Shown: one piece after another, positions 40,015-48,734 of the stretch
How positions within the stretch are numbered: position 1 is the first letter of the stretch
How the letters are laid out: each line of letters starts with the position of its first letter
Source: Eleftheria terrae
GTDB lineage: Bacteria; Pseudomonadota; Gammaproteobacteria; Burkholderiales; Burkholderiaceae_C
Length of the DNA: 64,000 nt
Assembly (NCBI RefSeq): GCF_030419005.1
Contig: NZ_CP106951.1
Location: forward strand, 558,001-622,000
Reading direction: 5' to 3'
The notes under the pieces: generated by a model
Told to the model about the DNA's origin: nothing
The model's database searches: none
What the model saw: the letters and a program-made list of their open reading frames with translations, nothing else
Position numbers and translations under genes: made by a program

Positions 40015-41544
40015 TCAGCCTGCGGCAGCGATGCCCCGCGCGCCGCGCCGCGGCGATCTCAGCTTCAGCCGCACCCTGCGCCAGGCGATGATGATGCCGG
40101 TGCCGCTCAACAGCACGCCGCCCACGCTCAGCGTGATGAGCACGATGTCCCACAAGGGCCGGCGTTCCAGCAGCGGCAGCCAGTCCCAGCTGTGCAGCAT
40201 GGCGAACAGCCAGCGGCTGATGCGCCGGCTGTCGTCGGTGCGGCCCAGCACGGCGCCGGTGTGGGGGTCGATGTGCACCCAGGTTGCATGCGCATCCGCG
40301 AACACCACGCGCCATATCGGCAGCGGCTTGTCTGTGCCGCCGGTCATCGTGTGGGCGTCGCGGGTGTAGTAGTGCAGGTCATAGGTGGTGAGCCGCTCCA
40401 CTCGCGCGACACGGCTGGGCAGCAGGCGGGACGCCGCGGCCAGCAGTGCGCCGGGGTCGAGGGTGCGTTGGCGGCCCGTCCGGCTGTCGAGCAGCGCGGG
40501 GCGCCCGCCAGCGCCGAGCACCCGCACCGTGGTCTCGCCCAGTGTGCGAACCCATTGCAACTCGCGCCCCGCCCCACCGGCGGAGGCGACCAGCGCCTGC
40601 GGCGGCAGGTCCTGCGCATCGATCGCCAGGGGGCCGCCCTGCAGCGCTTCGGTGCGCAGCGGCGGCGCGCCGTTGTCGAACACCCGCCACGGGTTCATCG
40701 ACATCAGGCCACTGAAGATCCAGGTGAGCGTGACCGCGGCGAACAACAGGCCCGAGAGGTGGTGCCAGCGCATCATGCCGCCGCGATAGGGTGTGCGGGA
40801 GCCGCTGCGGTACGGTTGGCCAAAGCGCCAGCGCAGCAGGCCGACGACCGTTCCGCTGAGCGCGGCCACGATGCCGCCGATCGACAGCCAGTTGACGATG
40901 TCGGCCCAGTAGCGGTCGAAACCGTTGCCGCGGAAGGGGTAGAGCCAGTGGATCCAGGCGCCGGCGTAGTTCCATAGGCGCTCGGCCCGCGGCGCGTCGC
41001 GCACCACTTCGCCGGTGCGGCCCGACACATACAGCAGCGTCTGAGCGTCGTCCTGCAACTGCACCCGGTGCAGCGGCCGGTGCGGGTCGAGGGCCCGTGA
41101 ATGGGTGAACGCATCCTCATCGACCGTGCCGAGGTATCGCAGCCCGGTGCTGCCACCCGCATAGGCGGCCGCGCTCGCCATGGCATGCCCGGCGTCGATC
41201 GAGCGCAGCACCCCGCCATGCCGGGCGTCGATGACCACCGGCGGCTGGCCGGGCTGCTGGGGCATGGCCAGGTAGACGGCCCGGCCGCCGCTGGCCACCG
41301 CGAGCCGCAGCGCCTTCAGCGGCTGCGGCACGCCGGCCGCCTCGAGCGCCTGCGCTGGCCCGAGCAGCGGGCCCACCGTGTCGAGGGGCGGAAGGTGTTG
41401 CAGGCGCTCGGCCTCGGTGAGCTTGGGGTAGCCCACATACATCATCACGACGCCGGAGACGAACCACATCGCGAAGAAGAGGCAGGCGACCACGCCCAGC
41501 CAGCGGTGGACCAGGAACAGCCAGCGCTTGACGGAAGCTCCCAT
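40015..41544 (-). CDS. PepSY-associated transmembrane protein (iron/copper-uptake reductase-like)
   Basis: Inner-membrane protein of 509 residues with four transmembrane helices: LFLVHRWLGVVACLFFAMWF at the N-terminus, WLSIGGIVAALSGTVVGLL, HHLSGLLFAAVTLTWIFSGL and a C-terminal one. The His residues near helix ends (VHRW, WHHLSG) fit heme-coordinating PepSY-TM proteins, several of which reduce ferric siderophores. PepSY-like periplasmic segments are present. It starts 12 bases after the TonB-receptor stop, so both belong to one operon. Confidence 0.85.
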   Translation of the reverse strand: MGASVKRWLFLVHRWLGVVACLFFAMWFVSGVVMMYVGYPKLTEAERLQHLPPLDTVGPLLGPAQALEAAGVPQPLKALRLAVASGGRAVYLAMPQQPGQPPVVIDARHGGVLRSIDAGHAMASAAAYAGGSTGLRYLGTVDEDAFTHSRALDPHRPLHRVQLQDDAQTLLYVSGRTGEVVRDAPRAERLWNYAGAWIHWLYPFRGNGFDRYWADIVNWLSIGGIVAALSGTVVGLLRWRFGQPYRSGSRTPYRGGMMRWHHLSGLLFAAVTLTWIFSGLMSMNPWRVFDNGAPPLRTEALQGGPLAIDAQDLPPQALVASAGGAGRELQWVRTLGETTVRVLGAGGRPALLDSRTGRQRTLDPGALLAAASRLLPSRVARVERLTTYDLHYYTRDAHTMTGGTDKPLPIWRVVFADAHATWVHIDPHTGAVLGRTDDSRRISRWLFAMLHSWDWLPLLERRPLWDIVLITLSVGGVLLSGTGIIIAWRRVRLKLRSPRRGARGIAAAG

Positions 41545-41556
41545 GGCGCTGGCCGG

Positions 41557-43743
41557 CTAGAACGACACCCGCAGCGCGAGGTCCGCCGTGCGGGGCGCGC
41601 CGAGGTAGGCCATGGTGGACGTCAGGTTGGCCGCGTAGAGGCGGTCGGTGGCATTGCGGATGCGCCCGACGACCGAGATGTTGCGGTTCACCTGGTGGCT
41701 CAGGCCCAGGTCCACCAAGGTGTAGGCCGACCAGCTCATGGTGTTGGCCGCGTCGGCGTATGCCTTGCCGACGTGGCGCACGCCCATGCTGGCCTGCCAG
41801 GAAGGGGCAAAGGCATAGGACACCCACAGGTTGGCGACTGTCTCCGGCGTGTTGGTGGGCGTTTTGCCGGCCAGGGAGATGCCGCCCTGGCGGAAGCGGT
41901 CGTACTGCGCATCGACGCGGCTGACGTTGCCCTGCACCGACCAGCCGGCCGCCGGCTTGAGGCCCACGGCGAGCTCGACGCCCCGCGACGATTGCTCGCC
42001 CACCAGTACCGTCAGCGCGCTGTTGTCGGCGTCCTGGGTGGCGATGTTCTTGCGGCGGATGGTGAAGGCGGACACCGTGGCGGTGCCCTTGCCTTGCCAG
42101 AAGTCGAGCTTGCTGCCGATCTCGGCCTGGCGGCCGGTGGTCAGCTCGCTGTTGTTGCGCACGTCGGAGAAGGAGGCGGTCGACAGCACGCCGGACGGCG
42201 CATCGGCCGCGGTGGCGTACTGCGCGTACACCATGGCGCCGGGCGCCAGGTCCCAGACCAGCCCGATGCGTCCGGTGCTGGGGTGGTAGCTGCGCTGGAA
42301 GCTGGCCGGGCTCGCAGCAGTGACCTCCCGGCGGTTCTTCAGTTCCAGCTTGATGCGTTCATGGCGCAGGGCCGTCACCAGGTGCAGCGCCGGCACGAGG
42401 GCCGTGCGGTTTTCCAGGTACAGCGCGGTGGTGGTGACCTTGTTGTCGCGGTCGGGGCGGAAGCCGCGCTTCATGCCCGGGATGTCGAAGAAGTTCTCGG
42501 TGTCGAAGCGATAGGGGTCCACCGTGCTGACCGTGCCGGGCAGGCTGTTCGGGAAGCGGGTCTGCTTGTTGACGCTGACGTCCAGGCCCCAGGCCCAGTC
42601 GCTTCGGTGGCCCCAGGCCTGGCCCTGGTGGCTGCCTTCGATGCGGTCGCCCACCAGCCGTTGGTCGTGCCGCTGCAGCAGCGTGGCGGAACGGATGACG
42701 CTCGTGTTGCCGGCATCGAAGCGGTAGGACTCGACGTTGCGGTAGTCGCGCAGCGCGTCGTAGGCGTAGAAGGTGTTCTTCAAGCGGGTGCTGTCACTCA
42801 GGCGCCAGTCGGTGATCGAGCGCAACCACTGCACGCGCTGCTCGTAGAGGCCGTCGGCACTGTTGTAGTTCTTGTCGCGGGTGCGCGGGTCGACCCGCAG
42901 GGACGCGCCGGGCGGGTTCAGCAAGGGCGTGCCCCAGTAGGGCCGGTCGACCGCCTCGTCCTGCGCTTCGTAGGCCAGCGTGTGGGTCACGCCCTGCCCC
43001 AGATCCGACAGGAGCGACGTGGCCAGCTGCGTCGAGCGGGTGCCGGTGCCATCGGTCCAGCCGTCGGCGCGGCGGTAGTTGAGGTCGATGCGGATGTGAT
43101 GGTCGCCAGCGCCGGATCCGTCGCCGGCGATGCGCCGGTTCAGCCCGACTGAGGCCTCCTTGAGCCGCTGGGTGCCCAGGCGCAGGCGGGCTTCCGAGAT
43201 GTCGTGGCGCTCGGCCAGCTTGGTGATGTAGTTGATGGAGCCACCCACCCCGCCTGCGCCGAACAGGAAGCTGGACGGGCCGCCGATCGATTCCACGCGA
43301 TCGTAGATCCAGCTGTCCACCGGGCGGGCTGCGATCGTGTACTGCAGGTGGATGCCGTTGAACAACTGGGTGACGGAGCCGCCACTGAAGCCGCGGTAGC
43401 TCACGCCGATGTTGCCCGGTGCGTTGTGGGCCGTGATACCCGGCACGGCCCGCAGGATCTCCTGCGTGTCCTGGGCGCCGCGGGTGTCGATGGTGTTGCG
43501 GTCGATGATGCTGACGGTGGCCGGTGTCTGCCGAGGCGTGAGGCCGAGGCGGCTGCCGGTGTCGGCAGGAAGGTCGAGCTGCAACCGGCCGTTTGGCTCC
43601 GGTGCACTGGCCCGGATCTTGACTGCCGGCAAGGTGGTCGAGGGAGTGGTTTGTGCCCGTGCAACGGGGGTGGCGGTGGCCACGAGGCACGACAGGCCAA
43701 GGCTCACGGCGCGCGGGGAGAACAGGGAAGCGGGGGCAGGCAT
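41557..43743 (-). CDS. TonB-dependent siderophore-type outer-membrane receptor
   Basis: Outer-membrane receptor of 728 residues. Signal peptide (GLSCLVATATPVARA), then the plug domain (QTPATVSIIDRNTIDTRG, EILRAVPGITAHNAPGNIGVSYRGFSG, with GAGGVGGSINYITK) and a 22-strand barrel. It ends in the typical C-terminal aromatic, LALRVSF. I chose ATG 43743, which puts the signal peptide at the N-terminus; the open frame runs further upstream. It is grouped with a PepSY protein downstream and a DUF2946 protein upstream, a set found in iron-siderophore and copper uptake loci. I do not see a Fur-box-like palindrome in front of it. Confidence 0.92.
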   Translation of the reverse strand: MPAPASLFSPRAVSLGLSCLVATATPVARAQTTPSTTLPAVKIRASAPEPNGRLQLDLPADTGSRLGLTPRQTPATVSIIDRNTIDTRGAQDTQEILRAVPGITAHNAPGNIGVSYRGFSGGSVTQLFNGIHLQYTIAARPVDSWIYDRVESIGGPSSFLFGAGGVGGSINYITKLAERHDISEARLRLGTQRLKEASVGLNRRIAGDGSGAGDHHIRIDLNYRRADGWTDGTGTRSTQLATSLLSDLGQGVTHTLAYEAQDEAVDRPYWGTPLLNPPGASLRVDPRTRDKNYNSADGLYEQRVQWLRSITDWRLSDSTRLKNTFYAYDALRDYRNVESYRFDAGNTSVIRSATLLQRHDQRLVGDRIEGSHQGQAWGHRSDWAWGLDVSVNKQTRFPNSLPGTVSTVDPYRFDTENFFDIPGMKRGFRPDRDNKVTTTALYLENRTALVPALHLVTALRHERIKLELKNRREVTAASPASFQRSYHPSTGRIGLVWDLAPGAMVYAQYATAADAPSGVLSTASFSDVRNNSELTTGRQAEIGSKLDFWQGKGTATVSAFTIRRKNIATQDADNSALTVLVGEQSSRGVELAVGLKPAAGWSVQGNVSRVDAQYDRFRQGGISLAGKTPTNTPETVANLWVSYAFAPSWQASMGVRHVGKAYADAANTMSWSAYTLVDLGLSHQVNRNISVVGRIRNATDRLYAANLTSTMAYLGAPRTADLALRVSF

Positions 43744-44024
43744 GATGAAGCAAGCATTCGGTTGGGCGGGGCACCAGGCGCTGCGGCAGGCGCGCTGGGC
43801 TGCAAGGCTGGACGGGTGCGCTCGCACTCGGCCGGGCACGGCATCGGGCGGCGCATGCGGCGCCGCGCGGGCAAGGGGCGCAAGAGCGCAGGAAGGACGT
43901 GCTGGCCCGTGAGGCGGCGAGCTGCAGCCACGCTTGGGCCGAGGCCGGCGAGCGCCCTGGGGGGCGGCTCAAGGGCGGCGAGTGGCTTGGTGCGTGTGTG
44001 CGCTGAAACCGTCAGGGCCGGTCG

Positions 44025-44384
44025 TCAGGCCGTGTGCGGCGGACCTCGGGGAGGCAGTGGCGCGCCCACCAGCGCGGCGATGTGCGCCGCATACGCGCGG
44101 TGGACGGCATGGGCCAGTGGCTGGGCTGGCTCAAGCGCCATGGTCGCCAGCGGCAGAGGCACTGCGGCCGGGAGGCACAGGGGGCAGTCGAGCGTGCCGT
44201 GCACGCTGGCCGGGGCCGTCTCGCCATCGTCGCCCACGATGACCAGCTTCATGCTGCCATCTGCGGAACAGACGACATCGATGGCCTTGGGATGTAGCAC
44301 CGGCGATGCAATCGCCAAGCCGAGCGTCAAGGCCAGCCACGCCAGGACCAGGCGGGCGAGCTGGGATGAGCGCAGGCGGTGCAT
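44025..44384 (-). CDS. DUF2946 family protein
   Basis: Small exported or anchored protein of 119 residues with one N-terminal hydrophobic helix (LVLAWLALTLGLAIASPVL). It has the family pattern of conserved Cys: VVCSADGSMKLVI, then a DDG element and DCPLCLPAAVP. DUF2946 proteins commonly neighbour TonB receptors linked to copper or iron; the Cys/Met residues suggest metal binding (inference). It lies 281 bases upstream of the receptor gene on the same strand, so operon membership is possible but not certain. ATG 44384 is the chosen start. Confidence 0.75.
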   Translation of the reverse strand: MHRLRSSQLARLVLAWLALTLGLAIASPVLHPKAIDVVCSADGSMKLVIVGDDGETAPASVHGTLDCPLCLPAAVPLPLATMALEPAQPLAHAVHRAYAAHIAALVGAPLPPRGPPHTA

Positions 44385-44754
44385 GCGCTGAATTGTCACA
44401 CAGCGGTTGCCGCCAGCGACCGCCACGCCGTGCCGCCTGGCTCGTCGCCAGCAAGGAAATGCCGGCCCACTGATGAAGATCAAGAGCAGGTACGACCCTG
44501 CGACAATCGCCCAGCCTTCGACCCGCAGGCGCGGTCGCCGGGCCGGTACAGTCGGTGGGGTCTTGCTGCACGCGCCAGCCTGGCGGCGGCCCGGCCCCGC
44601 TGGCCCGGATGCTGTCGCGAGCGAGCCTCCGGCCGCCTTGCGGCAGAGGGCCAGAGGCCGGTGCCAGCGGGTGGCGGCCCGGTTCTCAGCAACCCCTGAA
44701 GCACGCCGCCATGCCCTGCACTGCCGAAACCCGCTTGCACCACCCGCTTCATCC
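44385..44754. other. Divergent intergenic region, no recognised gene
   Basis: About 370 bases between DUF2946 (leftward) and the LRR-DUF1963 gene (rightward). It should hold both promoters. No palindrome, riboswitch or small gene was recognised; the + strand frame upstream of ATG 44755 is open but Arg-rich and non-conserved. Confidence 0.4.
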
Positions 44755-46635
44755 ATGAGCCAGCAGCCCTGCTCTGCCCCACAGGACGTCTTCCGGATCG
44801 GGAAAGCCGATTTCGCCTTCGCGCAGGACTGCCGGATCGAGTTTGTCGACGGCGGCATGCGCTTCGATCTGAAGGGCGTGCCAATGCCGTTCGATGCCGG
44901 CCTGCATGCCGAGGCCTTCGATCCGGATGAGGGCGCGGCCGCACCGCACCTCTACAGTGCCACCCTCCACTTCGACGACCGCAGTGGCGAGCCGCACCAT
45001 GTGTTCCGCTACCCTGACAGGTCGCATGGCATCGAATTCTCGCTGTTCTGGAACGGGCTGCGCTACGGGCTCAGGTTCTTCGGCGACGTGGACCTGGCGC
45101 CCCACCGCATCGCGCTCAAGGGCCGGCTGCGCCGCGAGCATGACGACGAGGCCGCGGGGGTGCCGCTGGAGCTCGTGCGCCATGGCCCGGGCGGCAGCGT
45201 GCAGCTGCGGCCTCGCTACTACGACAGCATCGAAGCCGCGCTGGCCGTGGCGCCGGAGCGCGTGCGCCGGCTGAGCTGGTACCAGCCATGGACCCGGGAG
45301 ACGCCGCGGCTCGACGAGTTTCCGGCGGAAGTGCTGCGCTGGCGGCAGCTGGAGACGCTGTCGCTGACCTTCGCCTCGCAGGGCCACGCGCGCTTCACCA
45401 CGCTGCCCGAGGCGCTTGCCAGCCTGCAGTCCCTGACGGACCTGCACATCGGCAACAGCAGCGTGCGACAGCTGCCGGAAGTGATCGGGCGGCTGCGCGG
45501 CCTGCGCCGCCTGAGCTTCACCGGCGGCGCCTTGTGCAGCCTGCCCGACAGCTTGGCGCAGCTCGACAGGCTGGAGGTGCTGGACCTCTCGCACAACCAG
45601 CTCACCTTGCTGCCCGAGTACATCGGCCACCTGCCCGCACTGAAGCAGCTGGACTTGCGCGGCAACCCCTTTGCATCCCTGCCCGCCTCCCTTGCCCGGA
45701 TCGAGTCGGTGCGGGTCGATCCCCGCCATCGTGCGCTCTACCTCGACACCCGCTACCGCCCTGACATCGAGCTGCCGGCCAATGCGGAGCTGTTCCTGGC
45801 GCGCAGCCACCCCGGGCTCCTTGCCTGGCTGCAGCCGGCGCTGGCGCGGCAGGGGCTGGCGCAGCACGCGCCCGCCTTGCTCCGCCATGCCCGGCAGGCG
45901 CTGCGCTGGCGCACCACCACCCCGGATCAGCCGGCGGTGCCCGGTGGCACGCGCTTCGGCGGCGCGCCGGACCTGCCGCCCGCTATCCACTACCCGATGA
46001 CCGAGGACCGGTACTGGCACTTCTATGCCCAGCTGGACCTGGAGGCGGTGGCCGGCCTGCAGTCGTGGTTGCCGCGCACCGGCCGGCTCTATTTCTTCGC
46101 CGAAGGCCTGGATGCGGAGGACCGCACGCTCGTGTTGCATGACACGTCGCCACGCGCGAGGCTCAGGCCCCATGTGTGGAGCGACGGCGCTTGCTTCGTG
46201 GACGGAAGCGAGGTGCCCACCGAACAGGCGGGCTACCGTGCCACCGCGGACGTCATGGTGTCGCTGCCGGTCCTGTACCGTGCTTCGCACCGCTTGACCG
46301 GTGAGGACGCCGGGCTGTTGGAGATCCGGGATGAGGGGCCGCAGGAGGCGGCCTACCACGCGCTCGGCATCGAACTGGCCGGCAGCGAAGAGCTGCTGCA
46401 GGATGTGCACGTGCAGAACGCGCATGTGTCCACGCAGGGAGACAGCCCGGAGGAGCAGGCCATGGCGGTCCACGGCGGGCAGCTCGACGAATGGGTGAAC
46501 CTGCTGAGCCTGTACTCCGATCCACGCCCGGGCTTCAGCTTCTGGGACGCCGGGCGGCTGACCTTCACCATTCACCGCAAGGACCTGGCGCTGGGCGATT
46601 TCTCGCACGTGCAGGTGTCGCTCGAGAGCTACTGA
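44755..46635 (+). CDS. Leucine-rich-repeat protein fused to a DUF1963 domain
   Basis: Cytoplasmic-looking protein of 626 residues. Residues about 1-160 form a beta-rich N-terminal domain I do not recognise. Residues about 185-330 carry six to seven LRRs of the plant/IpaH-like type (LPEALASLQSLTDLHIGNS, LPEVIGRLRGLRRLSF, LEVLDLSHNQLTLLPEYIGH). Residues about 390-626 match DUF1963/YwqG-type sequence (GTRFGGAPDLPPAIHYP, WHFYAQLDLEAV, GRLYFFAEG, DAGRLTFTIHRKDL). No signal peptide or catalytic motif is seen. DUF1963 proteins are often immunity-like or antitoxin-associated, but function is unknown. It stands alone. Confidence 0.75.
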   Translation: MSQQPCSAPQDVFRIGKADFAFAQDCRIEFVDGGMRFDLKGVPMPFDAGLHAEAFDPDEGAAAPHLYSATLHFDDRSGEPHHVFRYPDRSHGIEFSLFWNGLRYGLRFFGDVDLAPHRIALKGRLRREHDDEAAGVPLELVRHGPGGSVQLRPRYYDSIEAALAVAPERVRRLSWYQPWTRETPRLDEFPAEVLRWRQLETLSLTFASQGHARFTTLPEALASLQSLTDLHIGNSSVRQLPEVIGRLRGLRRLSFTGGALCSLPDSLAQLDRLEVLDLSHNQLTLLPEYIGHLPALKQLDLRGNPFASLPASLARIESVRVDPRHRALYLDTRYRPDIELPANAELFLARSHPGLLAWLQPALARQGLAQHAPALLRHARQALRWRTTTPDQPAVPGGTRFGGAPDLPPAIHYPMTEDRYWHFYAQLDLEAVAGLQSWLPRTGRLYFFAEGLDAEDRTLVLHDTSPRARLRPHVWSDGACFVDGSEVPTEQAGYRATADVMVSLPVLYRASHRLTGEDAGLLEIRDEGPQEAAYHALGIELAGSEELLQDVHVQNAHVSTQGDSPEEQAMAVHGGQLDEWVNLLSLYSDPRPGFSFWDAGRLTFTIHRKDLALGDFSHVQVSLESY

Positions 46636-46859
46636 CCCCGCGGCCGCTCGAGCGCGGCAGCCACCACCGCCACCGGCCCTGCAATGTGCTGGCATCGGTC
46701 GGCGGGGCACCAAGCCGGTGGCGGCTGCCCGGGGCGGTGGATCGTGGCGGCGGCCGGCGGCGGCGCCCAGGCCCGCAGCGGGGCTGGCGCCGCGACGAGG
46801 GCGGCCGCGCTCGCGGGGCATGCGGGTGATGCCCGCCCCTTCCACGAGGCGGCGGGTCC

Positions 46860-48002
46860 TCAGCTCGTCGTGAGTGCCGGGGTGCCAGCCTCGGCCTTCG
46901 CGCCGGCCGGCTTGCGCTTGAGCCACAGGTAGAGCCCGCTGCCCAGCACCACGATGGTGGCGATGTCGAGCAAGGCCCACAGGATCTTCATCGGCATGCC
47001 GCCATAGTCGCCAAAGTGCAGCGGCTGCGAGATCAGCAGGGCGTCGAGGTACCACGGCAGCCCGGGCGCGGCGGTGACCTGGGCGGTGCGGGCGTCCACC
47101 AGCACCGGCTGCAGCAGGCGCGAGGTGAGCGGCTCGTCGCCCCGCATCAGGAAGGCGTAGTGGTGCGGGCTGGAGAACACCGTGCCGGGAAAGGCGATGA
47201 AGAACAGCTTCTTGCCCGGCGCCTGCGCCAGCGCGGCCTCCAGCGATCGCTGCACCGAGGCGCGTTCGGCCGGTGGCACGATCGGCTCGCCCTGGTACGG
47301 CGCGAGCAGCTCGGTGAGCTGGTCGTGCTGCCAGTACTTGATCAGCAGGTCGGCCCAGGTGTTGATCATGCCGGTGGCGCCCACCACCAGGGCCCACACC
47401 AGCGTGACGATGCCCAGCAGGTTGTGCAGGTCCAGCCACTTCACGCGGGACGAGCGCTGGCGGCGCACCTCACCGAAGTCGAGCTTGCGCATGAAGGGCG
47501 CGTACAGCAGCAGGCCGGTCACGATGGCCACCAGCAGCAGCAGGCCCATCAGCCCCAGGAAGAGCTTGCCCGGCAGGTCGGCGAACAGGTCCACGTGCAG
47601 ACGCAGCATCACATGCATGAAGCCTTCGTCGAAGCGCGGCTGGGCCAGCACTTCGGCGGTGCGGGCGTCCACCGCCACCGAGCGGAAGTCGTTGGTCGGC
47701 TCCGGCGTGTGGGTGAGCGTGACGAACCACAGGCCGTCGTCGTCCTCGGGCAGCGAGGCGTACTGGACGATCCGGTCGGGATGCTTGGCGCGTGCCACCT
47801 CCAGCACCTTGTCGAGGTTGGCGCGCGGCGTTCCGGCCGGCATGGCAGGCGCCTCGACCTCGGTCCCCAGCAGGTGGCCGATCTCGTGGTGGAAGATCAG
47901 CGGCAGCCCGGTGAGGCACAGCAGCAGCATGAACACGGTGCAGACCAGGCTGCTCCACTTGTGCAACCAGGACAGGGTCTTGAGCGAACGGGGGCTGGGC
48001 AT
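46860..48002 (-). CDS. PepSY-associated transmembrane protein (second locus)
   Basis: Inner-membrane protein of 380 residues with four helices: WSSLVCTVFMLLLCLTGLPLIF near the N-terminus, LFLGLMGLLLLVAIVTGLLL, LLGIVTLVWALVVGATGMI and a C-terminal ILWALLDIATIVVLGSGLYL. The His-containing helix ends (WLHKWSS, FHHEIGH, LDLHNLLG) suggest heme or metal binding. It is a shorter paralogue of the 509-residue PepSY protein at 40-41.5 kb. It follows the small membrane protein gene by 51 bases, and both lie downstream of a Fur-box-like palindrome. Confidence 0.85.
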   Translation of the reverse strand: MPSPRSLKTLSWLHKWSSLVCTVFMLLLCLTGLPLIFHHEIGHLLGTEVEAPAMPAGTPRANLDKVLEVARAKHPDRIVQYASLPEDDDGLWFVTLTHTPEPTNDFRSVAVDARTAEVLAQPRFDEGFMHVMLRLHVDLFADLPGKLFLGLMGLLLLVAIVTGLLLYAPFMRKLDFGEVRRQRSSRVKWLDLHNLLGIVTLVWALVVGATGMINTWADLLIKYWQHDQLTELLAPYQGEPIVPPAERASVQRSLEAALAQAPGKKLFFIAFPGTVFSSPHHYAFLMRGDEPLTSRLLQPVLVDARTAQVTAAPGLPWYLDALLISQPLHFGDYGGMPMKILWALLDIATIVVLGSGLYLWLKRKPAGAKAEAGTPALTTS

Positions 48003-48053
48003 GGCAGGCTCAGGCAGAAAGGCGGCCGACGGGCGGCGAAATGGCGGTGCGGG

Positions 48054-48269
48054 TCATTCCATGGCGGCCGCGGCGGTGGCAGGCCGATCGGCCCCTGCCC
48101 GGGGCCGGCGCAGGCCGTACCAGGCCATCACGGCCACCGGCACACCAAGCGCGAACCACGACCAGGCGTCGCCCCAGGTGTCCGACACCAGCGCGCTCAG
48201 CAAGCCGGTGGTGGTCAGCACGCCGAGGGTGACGGGCCAGCCCCAGATGCGCAGGGTCGACGGCTTCAT
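48054..48269 (-). CDS. Small two-helix membrane protein next to PepSY
   Basis: Protein of 71 residues, two hydrophobic helices (WGWPVTLGVLTTTGLLSALV and WSWFALGVPVAVMAWYGL) joined by a short SDTWGDA turn. Similar small proteins are common beside iron-uptake PepSY genes; they have no assigned function. I chose ATG 48269, where the conserved-looking part begins; the frame is open upstream but Arg-rich. First gene of the PepSY operon on the minus strand. Confidence 0.7.
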   Translation of the reverse strand: MKPSTLRIWGWPVTLGVLTTTGLLSALVSDTWGDAWSWFALGVPVAVMAWYGLRRPRAGADRPATAAAAME

Positions 48270-48734
48270 GACAACGACCCGCCTGCGGCTGCCGACGGCG
48301 TCAGCCCGCGCAGCCAGCCGGCTGCCGACAGGAAGCGGCCGAGCCGGCGGTGCCCGGCCCCGGCGGCCGGTGGCGTCCATGGATCGATGATCATCTGTTG
48401 AACATTAATGCGATTAATTCGCATTCTAATAAAAAAACCGTCACTTCTCCACCGCCCGCCCAGGGCATCGCGGGCCGGGCGCAGGGCTTGCTCAATGGGC
48501 AGCAGCGCCCTGCTGCCCGCGCCAGGGGCGGCGTTGCTGCTGGCCGGCGCCGCCGCGGTGGCCTGGCGCGAGGGGGTGATGGCTGCGTCGGCACCCGGCG
48601 CTCCGGCATGAACAGGACTGACCACGAATGAGCACACCGATCCTGCCCGCTGCTGCGGCCTTGACACCTGCCCTCCCCGGCTGGCGGCGCCGTCGGCCGG
48701 CGTCCTGCGGCGCTGCGGCCCGCAGCGATGCGCG
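48270..48734. other. Divergent intergenic region before PepSY operon and trehalase
   Basis: About 465 bases. The part at 48390-48440 is strikingly A/T-rich for this genome and contains the Fur-box-like palindrome annotated separately. A short open frame (about 48495-48611, + strand) coding an Ala-rich peptide is possible but has no support. The right end leads into the GTG start of trehalase. Confidence 0.45.
48407..48425 (-). promoter_or_regulatory. Fur-box-like palindrome upstream of the PepSY operon
   Basis: AATGCGA-TTAAT-TCGCATT: two perfect 7-base inverted arms around a 5-base centre, 19 bases in all, the length of a Fur box. Compared with the classical iron-box consensus, about 13 of 18 informative positions agree when read on the minus strand. 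It sits about 140 bases upstream of the small membrane protein start, in an A/T-rich stretch suitable for a promoter. Iron-responsive control of the PepSY operon is therefore likely. Confidence 0.6.

Noticed and set aside
44749..47439. 896-codon minus strand frame across the LRR gene and PepSY gene
   Set aside because: Fuses out-of-frame and antisense sequence; no conserved motif.
48495..48611. Possible short Ala-rich peptide gene
   Set aside because: No Shine-Dalgarno or conservation argument; composition explained by GC-rich intergenic DNA.
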